From NCBI RefSeq assembly GCF_003226565.1, contig NZ_QKOE01000009.1:62001-126000 (forward strand): a DNA stretch of 64,000 bases. Reading direction: 5' to 3'. This DNA comes from Parazoarcus communis SWub3 = DSM 12120 (GTDB lineage: Bacteria; Pseudomonadota; Gammaproteobacteria; Burkholderiales; Rhodocyclaceae). This document shows positions 1 to 9,363 of this stretch, in pieces. Below the pieces are notes generated by a model. It did no database searches, was not told where the DNA came from, and saw nothing but the letters and a program-made list of their open reading frames with translations. Each line of letters begins with the position of its first letter. The first letter of the stretch is position 1. The position numbers were made by a program, and so were the translations under genes.

Positions 1-336
1 GTGCTCTATGCAGCGCTGCAGTCGACGCATGATGAGCGCGAGTATGAGCTGGCCATGCTGCGTACCCTGGGTGCGCGCCATCGCCAGGTCAGACAGGCCT
101 TGGCGGCGGAATTCCTGGTACTCGGTGGGGTGGCGGGTGTGCTGGCAGGTGTCGGCGCAAGCGCAATTGGTTGGGCGCTGGCGCAGTTCGTGTTTAGGAT
201 GAATTATGTGCCCAGCCTGTGGCCGCTGGCGCTTGCCGCGCTGGTCGGGGCGGTCGGTGTCATGCTGGGCGGCTGGCTGGGGACGCGCAAGCTGTTGTCG
301 ACACCGCCCTTGGGCAGTTTGCGGGCCTTGGGCTGA
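1..336 (+). CDS. FtsX-family ABC transporter permease, C-terminal part
   Basis: Only the last 111 residues are visible; the reading frame is open to the window edge, so the gene begins outside. The sequence has the cytoplasmic stretch typical of FtsX/MacB permeases (EYELAMLRTLGARHRQVRQA, where the transporter is thought to contact its ATPase), followed by two hydrophobic membrane helices and a short cytoplasmic tail ending in LGSLRALG. The YbbP-like permease of lipid/lipoprotein-type ABC exporters is the closest fit by pattern, but the substrate cannot be told. It ends two bases before the rmuC start, so the two genes are probably co-transcribed. Confidence 0.85.
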   Translation: MLYAALQSTHDEREYELAMLRTLGARHRQVRQALAAEFLVLGGVAGVLAGVGASAIGWALAQFVFRMNYVPSLWPLALAALVGAVGVMLGGWLGTRKLLSTPPLGSLRALG

Positions 337-337
337 T

Positions 338-1531
338 ATGGATCTGATGCTGAGTGAGTCCGGGCCGTGGATCGGTGGGCTGCTGTTACTGGTCGTGCTG
401 CTGCAACTGGTGATGATGTTGCGCGCCCGGAGGCTGGAGCGCAGTGTCGGAGCACAGCTTGGCGAGCAACTGGACCAGCGGTTTGCTGCCCAGCATCGCG
501 AGTTGTTGCGTGATCTGCATGAGGGGCTGTCGCGACAGACCGACCGCATCGGCGAACACGCGCGTGCCGATCGTGAAGTGCTGCAGCGTGGTTTGGCGGC
601 TGCGTCGGTACAGCTTTCGCGCAGCATCGAGGCGTTGACGCATTCGGTGGAGGGGCGCTTGCAGACCCTGGCCGGACAGGTCAATCAACGCCTGGACGAG
701 GGCTTCCGCAAGACCAACGATACCTTCGCCAGTGTGATGGCACGGTTGGCGACCATCGATGAGGCGCAGAAGAAGATCGATGGACTGACGACCAATGTGG
801 TCAGCCTGCAGGAGCTGCTTGGCGACAAGCGCGCACGCGGTGCATTTGGTGAGGTTCAGCTTGAAGCGCTGGTGCGCAACATGCTGCCACCGGATGCCTT
901 CGAGTTTCAGACGGTCTTGCCCAACAATACCCGTGTCGACTGCGTACTCAAGCTGCCCGCTCCGACGGGGCTGGTGGCGGTGGATGCCAAGTTTCCGCTG
1001 GAAAACTACCACCGCATGTTAGACAGCGAACTGGCCGACAGTGATCGACGTGCTGCGCAAACCGCGTTCAGGGCCGATGTACGGCGCCATGTGGATGCGA
1101 TTGCGGGCAAGTACATCCTGCCGGGGGTGACGTCGGATGGGGCGATGATGTTCTTGCCCGCCGAGGCGGTTTTTGCCGAGCTTCATGCCTATCATCCCGA
1201 GGTCGTTGTCTACGCCCAGAGCCGCAGGGTGTGGATTGTGTCGCCTACGACCCTGATGGCAGTGCTGAACACTGCACGTGCGGTGCTCAAGGATGTGGAG
1301 ACGCGCAAGCAGATCCACGTCATCCAGGATGCGCTGGGCAAGCTGGCAAAGGACTTTCACCGCTTCGATGAACGCATGAATGCGCTTGCGCGTCACATCG
1401 ATCAGGCCAGCAAGGATGTTCAGGACGTGCAGACCTCGAGCCGCAAGATCAGCGCGCACTTCCAGAAGATCGAATCGGCCCGGCTTGACGAACTCGAGGC
1501 TTTGTCCGGGCCGGCTCAGCCGCCGATGTAG
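338..1531 (+). CDS. rmuC: RmuC family DNA recombination protein
   Basis: A 397-residue protein. An N-terminal hydrophobic anchor (about residues 10-28) is followed by a long polar, coiled-coil-like region (about 30-165) and then the RmuC nuclease-like domain, with [19 protein letters not shown] and the [19 protein letters not shown] block. RmuC limits inversion rearrangements and belongs to the PD-(D/E)xK-like superfamily; the activity here is inferred. I start at ATG 338, directly after the preceding stop codon, because the open frame further upstream overlaps the permease gene and carries no family similarity. The 3' end overlaps convergent moaA by 16 bases. Confidence 0.93.
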   Translation: MDLMLSESGPWIGGLLLLVVLLQLVMMLRARRLERSVGAQLGEQLDQRFAAQHRELLRDLHEGLSRQTDRIGEHARADREVLQRGLAAASVQLSRSIEALTHSVEGRLQTLAGQVNQRLDEGFRKTNDTFASVMARLATIDEAQKKIDGLTTNVVSLQELLGDKRARGAFGEVQLEALVRNMLPPDAFEFQTVLPNNTRVDCVLKLPAPTGLVAVDAKFPLENYHRMLDSELADSDRRAAQTAFRADVRRHVDAIAGKYILPGVTSDGAMMFLPAEAVFAELHAYHPEVVVYAQSRRVWIVSPTTLMAVLNTARAVLKDVETRKQIHVIQDALGKLAKDFHRFDERMNALARHIDQASKDVQDVQTSSRKISAHFQKIESARLDELEALSGPAQPPM

Positions 1532-2589
1532 GACATCTCGATCTTGGGGCGGCTGGCGGTTGCTGCCGTGCGGATCTCCGAGTAACGGTCTTCACGCCGC
1601 TGCCACACCGATGCAATGGCCGCATCCAGCTGGGCATCGTCTGCGCCCTGGCGCAACAGGCCGCGCAAGTCGTGCCCCTGCTGCGCGAACAGACAGGTGT
1701 AGAGCTTGCCCTCGGTGGACAGGCGAATCCGGGTACAGGTCGAGCAGAAGGCCTGGGTCACCGAAGAAATCACGCCGATCTCGCCACTGCCATCCGCATA
1801 GCGCCAGCGTTCCGCGACCTCACCTTCGTAATTGGGGTCGATCGCCTGCAGCGGAAAATGGGCGTTGATCCGCTCGATGACCTCACGTGAGGGTAGTACC
1901 TCGTCCATCTTCCAGCCGTTGCTGGAGCCGACATCCATGAATTCGATGAAGCGCAGGATATGCCCGCTGTGGCGGAAGTGGCGTGCCATGGGGACGATGT
2001 CCTGGTCGTTGGTGCCACGCTTGACCACCATGTTGACCTTGATTGCATCGAAACCGGCTGCTTCTGCCGCCGCAATGCCTTCAAGTACCCGCTCGACCGG
2101 GTAGTCGGCGTCGTTCATGCGCCGGAAGGTGGCGTCGTCCAGCGCATCCAGGCTGATCGTGACCCGATGCAGCCCGGCATCACGAAGGGTGCGCGCCAGC
2201 TTGGGCAGCAGCACACCGTTGGTGGTCAAGGTCAGTTCGACACCGTCTAGCCTGGCCAGCATCGCGATCAGACGCTCCACGTCCTTGCGCAGCAGGGGCT
2301 CGCCACCCGTGATGCGGATCTTGCGCACGCCAAGCGCGACGAAGCGGCGCGCGATCGTGTGGATTTCCTCAAAGCTCAGCAACTGGTTGCGCGGCAGGAA
2401 GGGGTAGTCCTTGTCGAAGATCTCGCGCGGCATGCAGTAGATGCAACGAAAGTTGCATCGATCCGTGACCGAGATGCGCAGGTCGCGCACCGAGCGGCCA
2501 CGACGGTCGAGCAACGGGCCCTCCGCGGCTGCCTGGTATTGACGGGGCTCAGGCATCTCGAAGGCCTGCTGGATGGGGATGATTTTCAT
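1516..2589 (-). CDS. moaA: GTP 3',8-cyclase MoaA (molybdenum cofactor synthesis)
   Basis: A 357-residue radical SAM enzyme for the first step of molybdenum cofactor synthesis, converting GTP to 3',8-cyclo-GTP. The SAM cluster motif is C45-x3-C49-x2-C52 in [13 protein letters not shown]. The second 4Fe-4S site is in the C-terminal part ([20 protein letters not shown]), and the chain ends in the double glycine (SYIGG) that is needed for activity in MoaA. An alternative start is Met12, since the first 11 residues are not conserved in the family. No other Mo-cofactor gene is adjacent. It faces rmuC tail to tail and is divergent from the small gene at 2869. Confidence 0.96.
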   Translation of the reverse strand: MKIIPIQQAFEMPEPRQYQAAAEGPLLDRRGRSVRDLRISVTDRCNFRCIYCMPREIFDKDYPFLPRNQLLSFEEIHTIARRFVALGVRKIRITGGEPLLRKDVERLIAMLARLDGVELTLTTNGVLLPKLARTLRDAGLHRVTISLDALDDATFRRMNDADYPVERVLEGIAAAEAAGFDAIKVNMVVKRGTNDQDIVPMARHFRHSGHILRFIEFMDVGSSNGWKMDEVLPSREVIERINAHFPLQAIDPNYEGEVAERWRYADGSGEIGVISSVTQAFCSTCTRIRLSTEGKLYTCLFAQQGHDLRGLLRQGADDAQLDAAIASVWQRREDRYSEIRTAATASRPKIEMSYIGG

Positions 2590-2868
2590 GGCTGCTCTGG
2601 ACTGTTGCCGGTTTCCACCGATCGTGCCGCCGACTGTTCCATATTGCCTTGTCGGCGGTCAAGTGCGTGACCAAAGTATGCGCGATCACGTCCGCTACCC
2701 AATCCGGGGCGAGTTGTGACGCGGATCACGGCGAGCTTCAGGTCTGCGGGTTCACCCGGTAGCGATAGACGAACTTTTGTGAGAGATTAGGTCATAAGTA
2801 GTAGAAATGCCGTTAACGTCAGATTTCGACATATTTGATAGCGGCATGTGTGATGAAGGACACAGAAA

Positions 2869-3162
2869 GTGAATGCACCCATGGATCTCGCCCCTTATAA
2901 AACCGATACCCGGGCACTTTACGAGCGTTTCCCGCACCTGCGGCGCATCGACCTGATGTGGGGCAGCCGGGAAGGTCGGTCGTTTCTGTCCAGCCTGCTG
3001 ACGGATACGCGTGACGGCAAGCGGCAGGGTTTTCCGGTTGAGCATGCGCAGACCCTGATGCGTCTGTTAATGGAACATGATCGTGTGTTCCCGCAATTCG
3101 ACGCCGATAACGTTGAGGCCCGATGGGGTGACGATCCCCACCGGCGCTACGCAAAGCTGTAA
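2869..3162 (+). CDS. Small conserved-looking protein of unknown function
   Basis: A 97-residue soluble, charged protein with no signal peptide, membrane segment or motif I can name. It begins with GTG at 2869, 8 bases after a good GAAGGA ribosome site; an ATG at codon 5 is the alternative. Coding support comes from the ribosome site, GC-rich third positions and clean placement between divergent moaA and the Lon-like gene, with no competing frame. It lies 105 bases upstream of the Lon-like protease in the same direction, so the two may share a promoter. Function unknown. Confidence 0.65.
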   Translation: MNAPMDLAPYKTDTRALYERFPHLRRIDLMWGSREGRSFLSSLLTDTRDGKRQGFPVEHAQTLMRLLMEHDRVFPQFDADNVEARWGDDPHRRYAKL

Positions 3163-3267
3163 GCACTGCGGACTTGCGGCGCGAAGCGGTTACGGTAAAG
3201 ATGTCGGCACGTCCATTCCCGATCGGGTTGGAGCATCTTTCCGTTTCGGCTTTCGGAGAACAACAAC

Positions 3268-5682
3268 ATGGCCGATATTGCGCCGCTGCCGGCTGCATCA
3301 CTGCGCGTACGTTGTGCGCCAGAACAATTCGAGTTCGAAACCACTGCGACTGTTGAGAGTCATCCCGGCGATCTGGGTCAGGCGCGCGCCATGGAGGCGC
3401 TGCGTTTTGGTCTGTCGATCGCCCATTCCGATTACCACGTGTTCGTGCTGGGCGAGGCCGGTAGTGGCAAGCATGCCACCACCTTCCGCCTGCTGCGGGA
3501 ACGTGCGGCGACCGAGCCGGTGCCGCCGGACCTGTGCTATCTGCACAACTTTGACGAGCCGCTGCACCCCCGTTTATTGACGCTGCCCGCCGGACGCGGT
3601 GCCGTCCTGCGGTCCGAAATGCAGACCTTCATCCGCGAACTGGGGCCTGCGATTGAGGCTGCGCTGGGTAGTGATCCGCATACCGAGCGCATCGATGCAT
3701 TGCAGGCTGCGCACAAGAATCGGGAAGAGACAGCCCTGCGCGAGATTGGTGAGGCGTGCGGTGCCGAGCAGATCTCCTTGCTGCAGACGCCTGATGGCTT
3801 TGTCTTCGCGCCTTCCCGGGAGGGTGAGGTCCTGACCCCCGAGGCCTTCGAGGCATTGCCCGAGGCTGAACGAAATTCCATCGAAGAGCGTGTCGCACAC
3901 TGGAGCGATCAGCTCGAAGACCTGTTGAACGAGTTTCCTGGCTGGCGCAAGGCCTTACGTGAGGCTTTGGTGCGGGCCGAGCACGAAGCCTTGTCGCCGG
4001 CGGTCGCGCACCTGATGCGCGAGATGCGTGAGCGCCACGCCGACCTGCCCGAGGTGCTGGCCTTTTTCGATGCGGTGACCAAGGATGTGCTCGACGCAGC
4101 CGTCGATGGCATCGTCGCCGACGAGGATGAAGAGGACGCTGACAGCGAGGAGAGCAGTCGCTTTAGCCGTTACCAGGTCAAGCTGCTGGTCGATCATGCA
4201 AGCTCTACTGGCGCGCCGGTGGTGTTCGAGAACAACCCGGGTTATGGCAACCTGATCGGGCGTATCGAACATGTCGTTCAGCAGGGGGCACAGGTCAGTC
4301 ATTTCAATCTGATCCGTGCCGGCGCCATGCACCGTGCCAATGGCGGCTATCTGGTGATCGACGCGGAGCGTCTGCTGACCCAGCCTTTCGCCTGGGAAGG
4401 GCTCAAGCGCACGCTGCGCGCAGGCGAGATCCGTATCGAGCCGCCAGCCGAGGCGCAGGGCTGGAGTGGCTCGCTGACCCTGGAGCCCCAGGCGATTCCG
4501 TGTGCCCTGAAAGTGGTCATGATCGGTGATCGCGATCTGTATTACACCTTGATGGAGCACGACCCGGATTTTGCCGAGCTGTTCAAGGTGGCGGCCGATT
4601 TTGACGATGATCTGCCGCGAAATCCTGAGAACGAGCAGCAGTATGCTCGGCTGCTGGCCATGCTGGCGCGTAATGCCGGATTGCTGCCGCTGGACCGCGC
4701 GGCGGTGGCACGCTTGGTCGAGGAGGGGGCTCGGCTGGCAGAGGATTCCACCCGTTTGTCCTTGCAGACCCGGCGCCTGTCCGACCTGATGCGTGAGGCC
4801 GACCACTTTGCGCGCAATGCCGGCGCTGATCGTGTCGAGCGGGCTTCGGTAGAGGCTGCGCTTGCGGCCCGGGCACGTCGTTGCAGCCGCTATCCGTCAC
4901 GGGTACGTGAGTCCATGCTGGATGGCACGACGCTGATTGCGACCAGCGGCAGCCGGTCGGGGCAGATCAACGGACTGGTCGTCATCGAGCTTGCCGGTGA
5001 GCGCTTTGGCCATCCGATGCGGATCTCTGCCACCGTTCGCATGGGTGATGGTGATGTGGTCGACATCGAGCGTGAGGCAGAGCTGGGCGGATCGATCCAC
5101 TCCAAGGGAGTGTTGATCCTGTCTGCCTTTCTGGCTGCACGCTATGCCCGGCATCAGCCTTTGTCCTTGTCGGCCAGTCTGGTGTTCGAGCAGTCCTACG
5201 CACCGGTCGAGGGGGATTCGGCATCGCTGGCCGAGCTATGTGCGCTGCTGTCTGCGCTCACCCAGTTGCCGATCGAGCAGCGTTACGCAATTACCGGCTC
5301 GGTCAATCAGTTTGGCGAAGTGCAGGTGATCGGTGGCGTCAACGAGAAGATCGAAGGCTTCTTCGACCTGTGTCAGGCACGGGGACTGGATGGTCGCCAG
5401 GGGGTGGTGATTCCGGCGGCCAGCGTGCGTCATCTGATGCTGCGCGAGGATGTAGTGGAAGCCGCACAACAGGGCTTGTTCCACATCTTTCCGGTGAGCA
5501 CCGTGGACGAAGCCATGACGGTGCTCACCGGTGTGCCGGCTGGTGAGCCAGACTCGAAGGGGGTGATGCCCAAGGGTTCCCTCAATCACAAGGTTGCCTG
5601 CGTACTTGCTGACATGACTGCCGCAAGGCATGCCTATGCCGAAGGCGATGGAGAGGGGCGCCGTCGCCGTCGCACGCACTGA
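3268..5682 (+). CDS. Lon-like ATP-dependent protease (LonB/YcbZ type)
   Basis: An 804-residue AAA+ serine protease without the LonA substrate-binding domain. The N-terminal ATPase part has a P-loop at residues 62-69, and the C-terminal Lon protease domain carries the dyad Ser651 (EGDSASLAEL) and Lys694 (VNEKIEGF). The 43-residue Ser-Lys spacing equals that of classic Lon. The P-loop reads GEAGSGKH: the usual Ser/Thr after the lysine is His, so nucleotide binding may be weakened, as is common in the YcbZ branch. An acidic insertion (ADEDEEDADSEESS) lies near residues 284-297. ATG 3268 follows a clear GGAGAA ribosome site. Substrates are unknown. Confidence 0.9.
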   Translation: MADIAPLPAASLRVRCAPEQFEFETTATVESHPGDLGQARAMEALRFGLSIAHSDYHVFVLGEAGSGKHATTFRLLRERAATEPVPPDLCYLHNFDEPLHPRLLTLPAGRGAVLRSEMQTFIRELGPAIEAALGSDPHTERIDALQAAHKNREETALREIGEACGAEQISLLQTPDGFVFAPSREGEVLTPEAFEALPEAERNSIEERVAHWSDQLEDLLNEFPGWRKALREALVRAEHEALSPAVAHLMREMRERHADLPEVLAFFDAVTKDVLDAAVDGIVADEDEEDADSEESSRFSRYQVKLLVDHASSTGAPVVFENNPGYGNLIGRIEHVVQQGAQVSHFNLIRAGAMHRANGGYLVIDAERLLTQPFAWEGLKRTLRAGEIRIEPPAEAQGWSGSLTLEPQAIPCALKVVMIGDRDLYYTLMEHDPDFAELFKVAADFDDDLPRNPENEQQYARLLAMLARNAGLLPLDRAAVARLVEEGARLAEDSTRLSLQTRRLSDLMREADHFARNAGADRVERASVEAALAARARRCSRYPSRVRESMLDGTTLIATSGSRSGQINGLVVIELAGERFGHPMRISATVRMGDGDVVDIEREAELGGSIHSKGVLILSAFLAARYARHQPLSLSASLVFEQSYAPVEGDSASLAELCALLSALTQLPIEQRYAITGSVNQFGEVQVIGGVNEKIEGFFDLCQARGLDGRQGVVIPAASVRHLMLREDVVEAAQQGLFHIFPVSTVDEAMTVLTGVPAGEPDSKGVMPKGSLNHKVACVLADMTAARHAYAEGDGEGRRRRRTH

Positions 5683-5753
5683 GCGACACCTGGGCGTGCA
5701 GGACGGCAGCCTACGGGCTGTAGTGCGTGGGACGTTCCTCTGCATTACAGCCT

Positions 5754-5960
5754 TTACTTCTCTTCCTTCTCGTCTTCCTCATCATCGCTGATGACTGCAT
5801 CGACGCCCGCTGCAGCAACGTCGACGGTCGTCCCGACCACAGTGGCGCCAACCTTGACCGTTGTGGCCACCACAGTCACGGCGGCGTCTGCAACCGCAAT
5901 CACGGCACATCCTGGTAGCGACAAGGCAATCAGGGCAGGTACGAGCAGGTATCGGAACAT
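5754..5960 (-). CDS. Small lipoprotein, valine/alanine-rich
   Basis: A 68-residue protein whose first 18 residues form a lipoprotein signal peptide with lipobox LPGC, so it is predicted to be lipidated on that cysteine after cleavage. The mature part is a repetitive Val/Thr/Ala stretch followed by an acidic tail (DDEEDEKEEK). I begin at the ATG at 5960 because the signal peptide starts there; the open frame extends further upstream without family-like sequence. Similar tiny NF-type lipoproteins are widespread and uncharacterised. It is first of a minus-strand group but separated by 55 bases from the thioredoxin gene. Confidence 0.75.
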   Translation of the reverse strand: MFRYLLVPALIALSLPGCAVIAVADAAVTVVATTVKVGATVVGTTVDVAAAGVDAVISDDEEDEKEEK

Positions 5961-6015
5961 GTGTGTTGCTCCAGGCTTGGCTTGGGTCTGATTGATGGGT
6001 CTGACACGGTCGATT

Positions 6016-6255
6016 TCAGGCTGCCCGTATCCATTCCGCAATCGTCGCCGTCGTCGGAATCCGGCCTGACGATACCAGCTTTCCACCGATCACCAGCCCC
6101 GGGGTCCTGAGCACGTCGTGGGCGAGGATCTCGTCCATGGAAGTGACCTTCAGGACTTCGGCTTCGATACCCGTCGTGGCAAGGGCCTCAAGGACGAGTT
6201 CTTCCAGCTTGCGGCAGTTGGCGCAACCGGGGCCGAGCACCTTGATTTCGAGCAT
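6016..6255 (-). CDS. Thioredoxin-like small redox protein (TM0996/MTH895 type)
   Basis: A 79-residue protein matching the small redox-active disulfide family: KVLGPGCANCRKLEELVLEA with the CxxC pair C11-A-N-C14, then TPGLVIGGKLVSSGRIP with the cis-proline region. These proteins are commonly encoded beside DUF318/ArsP-type permeases, and here the ATG lies two bases after the permease stop on the same strand, so the pair is almost certainly translationally linked. The likely role is thiol exchange with the permease or its metal(loid) or sulfur substrate; that is inference. Confidence 0.88.
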   Translation of the reverse strand: MLEIKVLGPGCANCRKLEELVLEALATTGIEAEVLKVTSMDEILAHDVLRTPGLVIGGKLVSSGRIPTTATIAEWIRAA

Positions 6256-6257
6256 GA

Positions 6258-7730
6258 TCAGACTCCTTTCAGTGAGGACGTGTGGCGGCTTGCGACCGAC
6301 AACAGCATCGCCAGCAGCGCGATGAAACCCGCCAGGTAAAGCGCGAGCATGAGCAGCGAAGCGCCGTCGATCCAGGCGCCGTAGATGAGGCCAGCAGCGG
6401 CGCTGAAAAGCGCCACCAAACCAACGTAGGTAAACGTTTTCTTGCGCCCGATGATCGCCGAGATGATCAGGATGCTCTGCAGCGACAGCTCGGGGTCGGA
6501 CATCAGGTAAGCCAGCAGCGGGCCGCGGTGCATGCCCAACTCGAGGAACATCTTGGCGATCGGCACCTCGACCAGGGTCGGGAAGTACATGAATACGCCG
6601 AACACTACGCCGGCCAGGTTGCCAGTAAGCGAGTTGGTTCCCGCCACCATTTCGATCCACTCTGGCCGGATCAGCACGCGGATCATGCCGACGATGAACA
6701 CGCCCACCACCAGTAGCGGGAAGATCTGCTTCACGAAGCGCCAGGACTCCCATAACCAGTCGCGCAGCTCGTCCTCGTTCAGACGGTGGCGCACGATGAA
6801 GTGCAGCGCTCCGAGTGCGGCGGTCACGCCGAAGAATTTGCCGGTCAAGCCGATGCGCAGCCCGCCTTCCACCGGCTGCACCGACAGTGCAGCCACCAGC
6901 AGGGTTGCCGCGATCAGTCCAAGGCTGATCCAGGTCCAGGCGTTGGTGCCGTCGATGATGTTCTCCAGCCCGCGCCAGGCGGCAAAGCCGATCGCACCTA
7001 GCAGCCCGATCAGCGCTACGCCTTGCAGCGACACTCCCTCCTCGCCCTTGGTAGCGTCGTAGGGCACCAGGCGGTCGAGCATGACTTGCCAACCTTGTGC
7101 GTCCCCGATCGGCAGGTTGAAGTTGAAATAGGTCCCCGTCAGCACGTCGAGCTTGAGCGTCCCCGCCAGCAACAGCGCCACCCATAAGAACAGAAACACC
7201 AGTGCCATGCGCCCCATCCCAGTGCCCTGCGCACCAAACGCGGTGTCGGTTGCGCGGTCGTGTGCGGCGTCGTCGGCGCGGAAGATAAGCGCCATGATCA
7301 GGCCGATGCCGATGCCGAAAGTCAGCGAGAGCAGAAAGCGCGCGACGGCGAGATCAGGGCCGATGATGCCGCCGGTGTAAACCAATGCCAGAATGTTGGC
7401 GGCCGGCGCGAAGAACAGGAAGGTGATCGCCGGGCCGAGCCCCGCACCTTTCTTGTAGATACCGGCGAACAGCGGAACGATGGTACATGAGCACACCGCG
7501 AGCAGCGAACCCGCGGCGGCGGCCGCAGGATACGACACTGCCTTGCGTGAGTTGCGCCCAAGGAAGCGGGTGACGGTTTCCTTGGGAATCAGCGCCGACA
7601 TCGCGCCGGCGATGAAGAACGCAGGTAGCAGGCACAGCAGCACATGTGCTGCGAGGTAGGCGGCCAGATTGCCCAGCCCGCCGTAAAGCACGGGCATCAC
7701 CCAGGAGAGCACCATGTCCATTTCACCCAC
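6258..7730 (-). CDS. Permease of the DUF318/ArsP (UPF0718) family
   Basis: A 490-residue membrane protein with about ten hydrophobic helices in two halves. The first half holds the family block LLAVCSCTIVPLFAGIYKKG with FLFFAPAANILAL; the second repeats the fold with GVFMYFPTLVEVPIAKMFLELG. The CSC cysteines in the membrane are typical of family members that export trivalent organoarsenicals or other metal(loid)s, but the substrate cannot be read from sequence. Met5 is an alternative start. The downstream thioredoxin, the upstream sigma factor and the arsH remnant on the same strand support a metal(loid) or redox-stress role. Confidence 0.9.
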   Translation of the reverse strand: MGEMDMVLSWVMPVLYGGLGNLAAYLAAHVLLCLLPAFFIAGAMSALIPKETVTRFLGRNSRKAVSYPAAAAAGSLLAVCSCTIVPLFAGIYKKGAGLGPAITFLFFAPAANILALVYTGGIIGPDLAVARFLLSLTFGIGIGLIMALIFRADDAAHDRATDTAFGAQGTGMGRMALVFLFLWVALLLAGTLKLDVLTGTYFNFNLPIGDAQGWQVMLDRLVPYDATKGEEGVSLQGVALIGLLGAIGFAAWRGLENIIDGTNAWTWISLGLIAATLLVAALSVQPVEGGLRIGLTGKFFGVTAALGALHFIVRHRLNEDELRDWLWESWRFVKQIFPLLVVGVFIVGMIRVLIRPEWIEMVAGTNSLTGNLAGVVFGVFMYFPTLVEVPIAKMFLELGMHRGPLLAYLMSDPELSLQSILIISAIIGRKKTFTYVGLVALFSAAAGLIYGAWIDGASLLMLALYLAGFIALLAMLLSVASRHTSSLKGV

Positions 7731-7858
7731 TCCAGCAAGAAATCCTGCAACCTGATATTCGGTCGACTCGACCCACAGGCGATACCTGATCGCCTATCCC
7801 GTCGCCACCAACCAGCCTCAACGATGAAGACGTTGAAGCGGGAAAAAGGATGCAGGGT

Positions 7859-8407
7859 TCAGCCAAGCGGTGGGCGCGGTACGAAGCAGCAGACCTTTCC
7901 ATCCTCATCGAGCTGGACTTGGCAGGCACATAGCAGCTGCGCTCGAAGCCGCTGCCGCGCACGTCGCACGCGCGACTTGGCAGCCGGCAACGACAGGCCT
8001 TTGAGCTCGGCGAAAGCCTTTTGAGTCATTCCGTCAATGTCACAGCACTCGAGAGCCTCGCGGTCTTCAGTCGCAAGCTCACTCAGCACACGCGGCAGGC
8101 AGGCGGATAGCTGGTCGACCGGCGCCAGTTCGCCTCCAGCCTCGTCCAATGCAACGAGGTTGTCGGGCAAGGGCTGGCTGAAATCTTCGCGCCGGCCATT
8201 GTCGATCACGATATTGCGTGCCACCTCGAACAGCCAAGCGCGTGGATTGTTAACAGCGCAAAAGCGCTCGCGCTGGCGCATCGCCTTCAGGAATAGGTCA
8301 TGCAGTACATCCTCGGCCTCGGCCGGCTGGCGGAGGCGATGCCGAAGGTAGCGCAGAAGCTCAGCTTCATGCGCCGACCAAGCCTCGAGCAAGCATGGGA
8401 CCGTCAT
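7859..8407 (-). CDS. ECF RNA polymerase sigma factor, SigZ-like
   Basis: A 182-residue sigma-70 family protein. Region 2 is at about residues 12-75 (AEDVLHDLFLKAMRQ, NPRAWLFEVARNIVID) and region 4 at about 110-160 (ALECCDIDGMTQKAFAELKGLSLPAAKSRVRRARQRL), with the recognition helix. The C-terminal tail carries several cysteines (LLCACQVQLDEDGKVCCF), a feature of SigZ-like factors, and could bind a metal; that is inference. No anti-sigma gene is adjacent. It sits 129 bases upstream of the permease on the same strand and so may control it. Start ATG 8407 is the only reasonable one. Confidence 0.9.
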   Translation of the reverse strand: MTVPCLLEAWSAHEAELLRYLRHRLRQPAEAEDVLHDLFLKAMRQRERFCAVNNPRAWLFEVARNIVIDNGRREDFSQPLPDNLVALDEAGGELAPVDQLSACLPRVLSELATEDREALECCDIDGMTQKAFAELKGLSLPAAKSRVRRARQRLRAQLLCACQVQLDEDGKVCCFVPRPPLG

Positions 8408-8426
8408 GCGGGCACTCCTGGTATCG

Positions 8427-9040
8427 TCAGATCGATTTCTGATTCACACGCGCCAGCAAATCGGCCGCGCGGTCCTTTCGCGGTAGCGATCAACCAGGCA
8501 GGGCGCGATGTCGCAGGTCAACAGCGTGAACTTCACCAGTTCCTCCATCACGTCCACAACGTGGTCGTAGTAGGCCGAGGGCTTCATGCGATCCTGGTCG
8601 TAGAAGTCTAGGAAGGCTTTCGTCACTGACGACTGGTTGGGGATGATCAGCATTCGTATCCTGCGTCCGAATACGCGCATCAGGTTGATCGCGTTGAAGG
8701 ACTGCGAGCCGCCGCACATCTGCATCACTGCCAGCGTCTTGCCCTGGGTCGGGCGCACGGCGCCGACCGACAGCGGTATCCAGTCAATCTGCGTCTTCGT
8801 GATGCCGTAAATCACGCCGTGGCGCTCGGGGAAGCACCATACCATGCCCTTGCTCCACTGCGTGAGCTTGCACAACTCAACTACCTTGGGGGGGGATCGG
8901 GGGCATCGTCGGGCAGCGGCAGGCCGATGGGATTGAAGATGGGAGTCTCGGCGCCCATGGCGCGCAGCTTCTTTCGTCATGGCTAAAGGAGCTCGCGCGC
9001 AGCGACCCTTAAAGCAGCGCGATGCGTGACAGTTGGGGGG
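8427..9040 (-). pseudogene. arsH: arsH (organoarsenical oxidase) remnant with several lesions
   Basis: Clear ArsH sequence is spread over different frames. Reading on the minus strand, an ALL-stop-GSLR block near 9015 replaces the expected LLYGSLR with a TAA. The next segments (MTKEAAR, then [20 protein letters not shown]) are in shifted frames. A run of eight C near 8890 breaks the frame before [16 protein letters not shown]. The central FMN-protein part ([39 protein letters not shown]) is intact. A further one-base loss near 8463 puts the true end ([13 protein letters not shown]) out of frame, with its stop at 8427. ArsH is an NADPH-FMN reductase acting on trivalent organoarsenicals. With at least four defects it is not functional. 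Confidence 0.88.
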
Positions 9041-9204
9041 AAGACGTCCGGACGGAGGCCCGAGATCTGGGTGTGGCGGATGCGGAGGTTCTTATGCACC
9101 GCTTTCAGCACCGACGCGAGGCAGTTTGTCGTGCGAGAGGCCGCTGTGACGATTTGATCAAGTGCCGGATCGCAGGCTTCGATGCCTACTCTCATGTCGG
9201 AAGT

Positions 9205-9236
9205 CATTATTATATTTTTAGAATAATTGAAATATG
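9205..9236. promoter_or_regulatory. AT-rich possible operator/promoter
   Basis: A sharply AT-rich 30-base patch in GC-rich surroundings, containing TATATTTTTAGAATAATTG and then AAATAT. It has the look of ArsR/SmtB-type operators overlapping a promoter and lies just upstream of the ruined arsH, but no arsR gene is present. The 9041-9363 stretch around it holds no gene I can support. Confidence 0.35.
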
Positions 9237-9363
9237 GAAGCGAGCATGCGAGGACAGTGTGAAGATCTCGTAGCGAACCAGTGCGCTCGCCACGAGTACA
9301 TCACGCCTTTGCTCCTCTTGCACGACTACACTGAGCAAGCATGTCAAACCTCCCGGCAAACCA

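Noticed and set aside
8983-9207. 74-codon minus-strand open frame upstream of the arsH remnant
   Set aside because: Its end is out-of-frame arsH sequence and its start matches no family I know; kept out as probable decay product.
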